The position numbers were made by a program, and so were the translations under genes. This document shows positions 56,284 to 64,000 of a DNA stretch of 64,000 nucleotides, in pieces. Source of the DNA: Branchiostoma floridae. Lineage: Eukaryota; Chordata; Leptocardii; Amphioxiformes; Branchiostomatidae. The stretch's first letter is position 1, and each line of letters opens with the position of its first letter. The stretch covers positions 1,457,703 to 1,521,702 of the forward strand of contig NC_049988.1 in assembly GCF_000003815.2 (NCBI RefSeq). Direction: 5' to 3'. The notes beneath the pieces were generated by a model that saw only the letters and a list, made by a program, of their open reading frames with translations, ran no database searches and was not told the origin of the DNA.

Positions 56284-58734
56284 AGTAACCACAGTATAGA
56301 AAACGTGTAAGAAAAAGGCTGCCAAATGTCACCTGCCTAAGGTTTAGTCGATGAAAAATTGTAGTCTGACTTCTTCATTGTCCACCTATAGAGCACATCA
56401 GCCGACACTCAACAGAGACGGGGGCCGATATCGTCTGCCAGGCATTTGTGATTCGTTACTCGAATCACGTGTCTCTAAGTCACGTGATCAGAGTAACTGA
56501 ATCGTCACTCCTGAAGAAGGTCGACGGAAGTGCGACTGAAAATTCGAGGTGAGAATAATTTGTGTTGTATGACAGTTGAAAAATTTCAATATAAAAATCT
56601 GTTACCTCCTATAACTGAACAACGTAGAATTCACCGTCTGTCTATTCTTACGAAAATATAAGCAGATTTCTATTTTAAGGTAGTTAACTCATCTCTTCAC
56701 ACCACCATTTTGTCGCCCACATGATTATTTAAAAAAAAAGAATGATTTGAAGTACAATAACATCAGCAGTTAGTTGTAATAAATACTTATAATTGTAGAA
56801 CCGAAAAATGTATCTGGGAATTTCTAACGATATGTAGCAAACTGTCATTAACGTTACGACTGGTTTTGAAACAAAAATGTACAGTAGTATATCAAAATAA
56901 TGATTTTATGTAACCTAGAGCATAATACAGACATCCAGTAGGCATTTGTCTGTAAATATGCATTATCCATACTTATTTCTTATTTCATACTTATTTTTTT
57001 TGTATAATTTGTATACTTCCTTGTTATTTCTGGCAACGTTAACTTTCAATTTATACTCATATCCATTTATTATTTCCTAAGTTACGTTTAATTATTTTGA
57101 GTAATATATTTTCCATTCCATTGTGTCCGATAATTATTATTCATACTTATCTAGGTTAGGTTGAATTGAATTGAGATAATATAGGAAGGCCTTCTTATAA
57201 GCTCTATGCTTTTGGCCTACCTTGCACTATTCATGTATAAGAATTCACTCATCTGTACTTTTTATTTGTTTTAAAGTGCGAACAAATGAACAAATAAAAA
57301 AAAAATACTGTGGTACGGAATAAGACAGGCATGTACGAAGAGTAATTTACATATCCTATTCCAATATTTTAGAATTAACCATGATCTCAAAGTTGCGAGC
57401 GTGCATATGCTGTGGTGATGTGGTCAGTAATCGCCTTGTGCGGCCATAGGTTTCTAACCTTTAACTCATTGCCAAACGCAGAAAAAAGGAATTGGTTAAA
57501 AGGAAGAATGAATAAATCTACGAATGGATATATCGATGAATGAATAAATCAATGAATGAGCAAATGAACGAATACATAAGAAAGAAAGAATAAGAAAGGT
57601 AATAACTATAAAAAAGAAGGAAGAAAAGAAAGAGAAACAAGATAACGAAATGGAAAGAAAAGTAAAAGAAAAAAAGGAAAAAGACAGACGAAAATCCAAA
57701 AAGGCAGTCACACCATGGTTCTGAGGACAAATTTCTATCATGTAATCTGCCTATTATATACAGATAGAAATATTGGGTACCTCACCAATAGTGTAGGCGG
57801 AACGTACTGAACAATAATGGGTAAGCAGGAGTCGAATGACCTTTCACCCTACAGTGTCCGTCATTTTTGACCGCCTGCTGCTGCTCCAGACAGACGCTTG
57901 CAGGAGGATTGTGCGAAGGTAATAATCAACACCGGAAGCAGGTAAGAACAAGATATACATACAACATGACTGCATTATTATGAAGTATAGGGGTTAGAGG
58001 TCATTTGTATGGTATGCGGGCGACATTAGGCAGAAATGTAAGACTTTTCGGGGTGACGAAAATAGTGGTGGTGGGGAGGGGGGCATTTTTACCTTCATGG
58101 AATTCCGGAAACAAAGGGGAAAAAAAAAACAGTCCTCCATTTCTTCTACTTACCATTGTCCTTTTTTTCGAAACAAATAATGAACTGGTCAGACCGCTAT
58201 CATCATGGTTACAGGAGGTGTAGCAAGCATCCTGTAATGTACGGTTACATGTAGCAAGTATCAGGAGAAAGCTCGAGGGGCTAGATTATGACTGTGTTTG
58301 TGTAAGACCAAACAGATCTTGTCTACCCGACAGGCGACCGATAAGTGTACTGAAGATGCCGCTGGGGTCATTGAGGTCGTTGGGAGAGTCTACTGTAAAA
58401 TGGGTGGCGCTTTCATGACGGGTGATTTGTTATGAGCTGTAGCTAATCACAAAAGGCCTGGAGCTAAAATGACCGAACTGTACTTTTTTTGCGCAAGAAA
58501 AGGAAAAACAAAATACTACTTTTGGAAATGAATTGGTATCATCTTTATGGCTGCAATTACACCAGATATTATTATTATTATCACTTCCTGTCACTTAAGG
58601 TGAAGGTAACTAGTATATCGGAAACAAATGCATTTTAAGAAAATAAAACAAAACCTAATTGTAAATAGCTTGTTAGGCTTGATAATATAAAGGTTAACAT
58701 TATTTGTTTGCTTGAAACTAGTTTAAATGGGGCT
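56284..58734. other. Intergenic stretch, possible upstream exons of the zinc-finger gene
   Basis: No clear protein is seen. Possible untranslated exons end at 56549 (attcgag|gtgaga) and 57919 (gcgaag|gtaata), both unproven. 56447-56510 contains nested inverted repeats around two cacgtg/tcacgtga boxes. 57485-57700 is a purine-rich tract whose reverse reads as Phe/Ser-rich low-complexity peptide. Confidence 0.35.
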
Positions 58735-59025
58735 ATTTCTTCTTTTCTTATATTTTCTATTGCACTAGGTTCAACATATTTCCTCTTTTCTTTTATTTTC
58801 TATTGCATTAGGTTCAACATATTTCTTCTTTTCTGATATTTTCTATTGCATTAGGCTCAACATATTTCTTCTTTTCTTATATTTTCTATTGTCAACATAT
58901 TTCTTCTTTTCTGATATTTTCTATTCCATTAGGTTCAACATATTTCTTCTTTTCTGATATTTTCTATTCCATTAGGTTCAACATATTTCTTCTTTTCTGA
59001 TATTTTCTATTCCATTAGGTTCAAC
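58735..59025 (+). repeat. Seven tandem 43-bp units, each ending in a splice-acceptor-like sequence
   Basis: The unit is 'catatttcttcttttc' then 'atattttctattccattagg' then 'ttcaa', repeated seven times with small changes (the fourth lacks the ag). Each unit is a pyrimidine-rich tract followed by ttag|g, a usable 3' splice site. The last unit ends in caacATGG and supplies the start codon of the zinc-finger ORF. Confidence 0.9.
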
Positions 59026-59874
59026 ATGGCAGAGGCAGGTAAATGGTCTCTTACTGCTGCTTCCAAGAACCTCGGTGATGGGTCTCCTACAGGATTTCTA
59101 GGTGACCGGAATGAAAGTAAAACCAAAGACCAGCCAACAGTGAGCACAACCATAGCGGTCAGTCAACCGAAACCAAACACTGATGAGAAACCCTACATGT
59201 GTGGGGAGTGTGGATACACGGCAGCATGTCAGTCTCACGTATCCCAACATATGAGAACACACACAGGAGAAAAACCATTCAAGTGTGACCAGTGTGACTA
59301 TTCTGCTGCACGAAAATACAGTTTGAAACAGCATCTAGCCAAACACACAGGTAATAAACCCTACATGTGTGGGGAGTGTGGGTATAGAGCAACTCAAAAG
59401 TGTCACTTATCCAAACATATGAGAACTCATACCGGCGACAAACCATTCAAGTGTGACCAGTGTGACCATTCTTCTGCACATAAGTCCAACTTGAACCAAC
59501 ATTTAGCCATGCACACTGGCTATAAGCCCTACATGTGTGGGGAGTGTGGGTACAGGACAGCTCTGAAATCTGATTTATCCAAACATATGAGAACTCATAC
59601 TGGTGAAAAACCATTCAAGTGTGACCAGTGTGACTATTCTGCTGCACATAAGTCCAACTTGAACCAACATCTAGCCATGCACACTGGTGATAAGCCCTAC
59701 ATGTGTGGGGAGTGTGGGTACCGGACAACTCAGAAGTCTCATTTAGTGGAACATATGAGGACTCATACAGCTGAAAAACCCTACAAGTGTGATCATTGTG
59801 ACTTTTCTACTGCACATAAGTCCAACTTGAACCGACATTTAGCCATACACACCGGTGAGAAGCCATACATGTAG
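59026..59874 (+). CDS. C2H2 zinc-finger protein, eight fingers
   Basis: 282 residues. A 50-residue leader ([15 protein letters not shown]) is followed by eight C-x2-C-x12-H-x3-H fingers joined by TGEKP-type linkers. Two finger types alternate strictly: YMCGECGYR...HMRTHT and FKCDQCDYS...HLAMHT. The array therefore grew by duplication of a two-finger, 168-bp unit. It should bind DNA in the nucleus; the target is unknown. The ATG is preceded by a splice-acceptor-like ttag|gttcaac, so an upstream untranslated exon is likely. The frame ends at TAG 59872-59874, inside what should be the first cysteine of a ninth finger. No KRAB, SCAN or other effector domain is visible. Confidence 0.9.
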   Translation: MAEAGKWSLTAASKNLGDGSPTGFLGDRNESKTKDQPTVSTTIAVSQPKPNTDEKPYMCGECGYTAACQSHVSQHMRTHTGEKPFKCDQCDYSAARKYSLKQHLAKHTGNKPYMCGECGYRATQKCHLSKHMRTHTGDKPFKCDQCDHSSAHKSNLNQHLAMHTGYKPYMCGECGYRTALKSDLSKHMRTHTGEKPFKCDQCDYSAAHKSNLNQHLAMHTGDKPYMCGECGYRTTQKSHLVEHMRTHTAEKPYKCDHCDFSTAHKSNLNRHLAIHTGEKPYM

Positions 59875-60080
59875 GGAGTGCTGGTACAGGACATCTTACA
59901 AGTCTCACTTATCCCAACACATGAGAACTCATACTGGTGAAAACCCCGACAAATCTGGGCAATTCGGCTATTCTGCTGCACTGAGATCTACATTGGACAA
60001 CCCTGGTAAAACACACCTGTAAAAACACTACAAGTGTGATTTCGGGACATATAAAAAGACTCCCTTATCCGAACTGGTAG
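59875..60080 (+). pseudogene. Fossil fingers 9 and 10 beyond the stop
   Basis: In a frame shifted by two bases, the DNA after the stop reads a further finger ([13 protein letters not shown]) and then a decayed one whose cysteines are replaced (KSGQFGYSAALRST). A 2-bp loss at about 59871 relative to earlier units explains the premature stop. Confidence 0.8.
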
Positions 60081-60289
60081 CTTACCAGTTTTTATGTTAT
60101 CTAGCTATAGTAAAAAACAAATGTACAACAGAGGTCATCTACTTGTAGCAAATATATCATGTTGTGTATGCATTATGCAACAGTCATGTAAGAAGAACAC
60201 TTAACGTGTCCTATTCCAATATTGAGAATAAGCCTCCTTACAGTTACGACCTTACATATGCTGTAATGATGTCACGTATTTTTAAAGTT

Positions 60290-61060
60290 CTGTATCCTTT
60301 TCTTCTTTCTATTGAGGCGAGTGCATATGGCGGGAGTGGGTAAAAGTGCCCGCGTCTACTTTGACGTCCTATAGCTCCCAAACAGCTGGTGCTAGAACAA
60401 CCAAACTTGGTGACTTTAGCTGGCAACAATTTACAAAAAACAGCGTTAGTTTATGATTTTTTGTGTTTCCATGGCAACGGGTTTCTAAAAGGCAAATTTT
60501 ACAAAAATCACTAATTTTGGTTTAAACAATGGGAGTTTTAGATTTTCTTGCTAAACTATACTTCTTTTTATATATCTTTCATATTTTAGTGTGACATTTA
60601 TAATTAGATATTCACAGATTATGCTAATGCGATGACGTAATCGGTAAAAGTCCAAGATGGCCGACAATATCATGATGAAAAATATAACCAGCTTATTTTC
60701 ACTCGGATTTCATCACTACTTGTTATTTTCTTACAGAAAACATTCATGTGAACGTTTTAAATCCATCTTCAAGGCATTTTAGAATTATATGTTGAAAAGA
60801 TGTATCTTAAGACATTTAAAGTTGATAATCCAAGATGGCGGATAGCTAAAAACAGAGGACGTCATTTTATAACGTCATATTTGACGTCGTTGCGTCGGCT
60901 TTTGACAGAAGAAGTCTTATAAGACCTAAATATTGATACAAAACCTTTATTGTTAACTTTTGGTTTGAAATATTTAGGTATTATGAGAATTCCGCGTTTC
61001 AGACAAAAATTCATAACGTCATAATTACGTCATATTACGTCATAATGATAGAAAAATAAA
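60290..61060. repeat. Dispersed GACGTCA-type element, copy 3
   Basis: The left end ('gggagtgggtaaaagtgccc', 'tgacgtcctatagctcc', 'accaaacttggtgac') and the interior ('tccaagatggc', repeated acgtcat boxes near 60860-60895 and 61010-61050) match the 24972-25871 family. It lies between the finger gene and the Kelch gene. Confidence 0.55.
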
Positions 61061-61431
61061 ATAAAGGTACAGACAGGCATAGTCTTAGCTTAAATGAAGC
61101 TATCAACAAGCCCAACATCTTATCAATGCATAGCGATAACGTGAGAAGAATTAGTATACTCTGTCAGCCAGACCGGTGCTACCTTACTAAAAGATTGCAA
61201 AAACTCCTTGTGATCAATACCGAACTGAAACACAACTTAACGGCAGGAAAAAATCAACAGATCATTACTGTCTGATCATTACAAATATTGTTACTGGTTA
61301 TCTGTATGTATAAAAAAAGATAATCCTTCCATCGAAAGGAATGGTGATTGCATCCTTACCGCTTCGTTATTTGGGTAATCAGTGCGTGTCTACCTACCCT
61401 TTGACCCTGGGGTCATGCCATCATCATCAAC

Positions 61432-64000
61432 ATGGCTGCCGCAGACCAAGAACCCCACGTCAGCGCAGTTCGTCCTCGTTCCTACCAAAACGAGAGCTAT
61501 CTACACGGGTTTCTTGGAACTGTGGGTGACCTACAGACGGCTGGGGTACTGCAGGATGTCGTCCTTGAAGTCGAGGACCGGCGGTTTCCCTGCCATCGGC
61601 TTGTTCTGTCCGCGGCCAGCCCCTACTTCAGGGCCATGTTTACAAGTGACATGGCGGAAAGTCGTCAGAAGACGGTTGTTTTACAGGTAGGGTTGGCGTG
61701 ACGTGCCTGTAGAATAGAGCGAATGACGAATATTTCAAAGATGCTACGTATCATAGAGAGCATGTAAAACAGGTGTGATTAGTTGTTCCCGCACTATGCC
61801 CCCTCCCCACTTACGTCTTTGGCGTTAGGGGTTAAATGTCAACTTCGTGAGCCACATATTATCATTGTGCCTCTATTTTTAGCTATAAGAAATATTTTAC
61901 AGTGATTAGAAACATATAACTATATGAACAATAGCAAATTGATATGATTCAATAGCAAATTGGCATGGAAATTTTAACTTTTTTTAAAGAAATAAAGACA
62001 GTTGTGATATATATTTACCCTGTATATAACATTACATGAATGAATCATGATATTAATAACATTACATGAATGAATCATGATATTAATAGTAATAATATGT
62101 AATGTGGTAAATGTTTTTGTTAACGTTATATTGTTTAACAGGGTTTGGATGCAGGCATGTTTGGGGAGATCCTGACTTACATCTACTCTGGAACCCTCCA
62201 TGTGTCCCTGGACAAAGTGCAGCCCCTGTACCAGGCAGCCGACCTCCTCCAACTGGACTATGTGAGAGACACCTGCAGCGGCTACATGGCCATGAATGTG
62301 AATCACTCCAACTGTGTGGACCTATACAAGTTTGCTGATGTTTTCTCTGTGGACAGTGTTCTCAAATGTTGTCTGCAGTGGATCGATAGAAATTTTGCTG
62401 AGGTGGGTCTGATCATGATGTTTTGATATTAGTTTACTTCCTGACTTTCTAGTCCCACTGTTCTCCGTCCCATGCAAGAGTGACCACAAAGTGTCATGAA
62501 TTCTAGAAAAATAACTTTTTCTTTTAGGAAGATAATGCCAAACATTTATTATGTATTATTTAACAGATATTGTGTAAATTACAGTTCTTTGCATTTCTTG
62601 TAAGTAGAGAGACTATCACATTAAATGATGTTATCTACAAATTTAGATTTAGATTATTAACCTCCATAGTTGTCCTATTAATGATATAAAGGAATGGCAT
62701 CCACTATTCATTGGAAATTGTTAATTTTCAATATGCCTTTGCCAAAAGAAGGCTGTTTTCCACACTACCTTTCATGTGCATGTACTCTACATCTGAACAG
62801 GTTGCCTCCAGTGAGACGTTTTGCAGCCTGAGTGTGAATCAGCTGACTGAAATCATCAGCCACGATGAGCTGGATGTTAAAGAGGAGACAACAGTGTGGG
62901 AGGCTGTGGTGAGATGGGTACAACACTGTAGGGAGGACAGGTGGGTATGACTATGAATGTTCTGCAACTAAATAGTGTGGTTTTAGCAATAAGCATAGAA
63001 ATAAAAGATGCTGCATTACAAAGAAATCAGTTGAATCAACCCCTGCCCTCTACCCTACAGACTGCATCAGCTACCCAGCATCCTCCCTCACATCCGCTAC
63101 AACCTGCTGACCTCAGATGACACGGCAGCCATCATGGAACACCCCCTAGTCAGGGAGGAACCTGGGAGTTCTGAGGTCATCAGGAATGTGGTGCAGAGAG
63201 GTGCCTCCAACATGAAGCCAAGATTTGGGACGGGTGCAGAGGAAATGGCCCTTTTCTTTGAAACCAGGTCTGAACCTAGCTAACTGAAGCATTATATGGA
63301 GGATATACTCGGGTATTTCTTATTGCATTTGTGGACCAATCTGGTAACTGGTAACGTACGATGTTGGTTGTGAGTGACCTCAATCTTATTTATTCCCCAT
63401 ATAAGAATGAAGCTAGATTTGTGCATTAAGTAAAGCAAGTTTCTGTCTTTTCCAGTCCCAACAACATGCAGGGGATAAATCCAAGATTAGGGAAGTTCTT
63501 CCGCTGCAGTTTCTCTGAAATCCCTCCTATCGTCAGTGCTACGGTCACCAGTGACAACGACATCTACGTCCTGGCTGAGGAATCAGAGGTTCAGATGTCC
63601 CTCCTGTTCTATAATCAAATGAAGGCTGTCTGGGAACGTAAGTCGTTAGTTAAAAAGCTTCCAAGGCCACCAACAGACGAGCATCTTTTGGCTGTTGATG
63701 GAAATCTTTATTACCTTGCTTGTCATTGGAACCATCCGTTACAATCACAGACCATTACACTGATGAAGCATGACTGGAACACAAAGGAATGGCATGACTG
63801 TTCCCCGCTGAAAGATGACATTTCTCGCATGGAACCATCAGTGTCAAATGGTTGCCTCTATTTGTTAAGCACAGAAGAACTGCACTGTTACAGCCCAAAG
63901 AAGGACTGCTGGTTCATGGCAGCCTCACCAACTTTTCTTATCGATGAGTTCTGGACCAGTATTGCCCTGGGTACTGAGATCTTCTGCTCGGACATAGACT
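61432..64000 (+). CDS. BTB-BACK-Kelch protein (KLHL family), 5' part
   Basis: Exons are 61432-61686, 62142-62402, 62801-62940, 63061-63267 and 63456 to the window end, with phases 0, 0, 2, 2. ATG 61432 sits in a good context (caacATGG). Order: BTB domain ([54 protein letters not shown]), BACK domain (LIDRNF-like [37 protein letters not shown]), then Kelch beta-propeller blades starting near 63500 ([40 protein letters not shown]). Family members are Cullin-3 ubiquitin-ligase adaptors: BTB binds CUL3 and the Kelch propeller holds the substrate. The propeller is cut by the window end. No frame damage was seen. The specific KLHL member was not assigned. Confidence 0.95.
62027..62088. repeat. Tandem duplication of a 30-bp unit
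   Basis: 'acattacatgaatgaatcat' plus 'gatattaata' occurs twice in a row, in intron 1 of the Kelch gene. Confidence 0.85.

Noticed and set aside
56447-56510. Regulatory palindrome with two CACGTG-like boxes
   Set aside because: The inverted repeat is real, but it lies in repeat-rich DNA with no gene start nearby, so I did not call it a regulatory site.
57496-57741. Phe/Ser-rich minus-strand frames
   Set aside because: They are translations of a purine-rich low-complexity tract with no membrane-protein signature beyond composition.

Overview
This is a eukaryotic window. The genes have introns with canonical GT/AG borders, small exons and long AT-rich introns, and much of the DNA is mobile or repetitive. 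The mix (a lone pentraxin domain, a membrane-anchored collagenous protein, a DOMON/copper type II monooxygenase, an apolipoprotein D-like lipocalin, a two-type C2H2 finger array, a BTB-BACK-Kelch gene, tRNA-derived SINEs and CR1/Tx1-like LINEs) points to an invertebrate deuterostome, most likely a cephalochordate (amphioxus). That assignment is inference; no sequence search could be run. Three N runs (5681-5780, 7409-8009, 9945-10044) show a draft assembly.

Layout. 1-808: the 3' part of an unidentified minus-strand gene that runs off the left edge. 809-7400: mostly non-coding with local tandem repeats and a roughly 600-bp duplicated promoter-like block. 8325-9944: a 204-bp satellite that runs into a gap. 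10045-12710: a 5'-truncated LINE, itself split by a hAT element with a perfect 8-bp target duplication. 13226-13961: two pentraxin exons (minus). 14834-23966: a 9.1-kb CACTA/EnSpm-type element with perfect 38-bp inverted termini, a TAG target duplication, subterminal ATGTGAA-type repeats and an internal array of about 21 copies of a 223-bp unit, but no visible transposase. 24291-25871: a broken coiled-coil exon and a dispersed repeat.

26336-31678 is a nine-exon gene for a type II membrane protein with a furin-like site, two collagen exons and a C-terminal region I do not recognise. 32703-39978 is a twelve-exon DOMON/Cu(II) monooxygenase of the DBH/MOXD1 family with all the expected copper ligands. 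41176-45672 is a minus-strand apolipoprotein D-like lipocalin with a 5' UTR exon and a TATA box. 45955-47193 holds two pogo/Tigger-like MITEs. 47948-53209 is a full-length, apparently intact Tx1/L1-type LINE with both ORFs, a poly(A) tail and a 14-bp target duplication. 54334-56283 is a nest of hAT, LINE and inverted-repeat elements. 59026-59874 is an eight-finger C2H2 protein with fossil fingers after its stop. 61432-64000 is the 5' part of a BTB-BACK-Kelch gene cut by the window end.

The host genes are unrelated and I see no operon or shared pathway. The main story is layered transposition: hAT into LINE, hAT and pogo-like elements into introns, and a Mutator-like MITE into the CACTA element. 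A second thread is a set of one- and two-base indels inside otherwise well-formed exons, which are either assembly errors or real gene decay.
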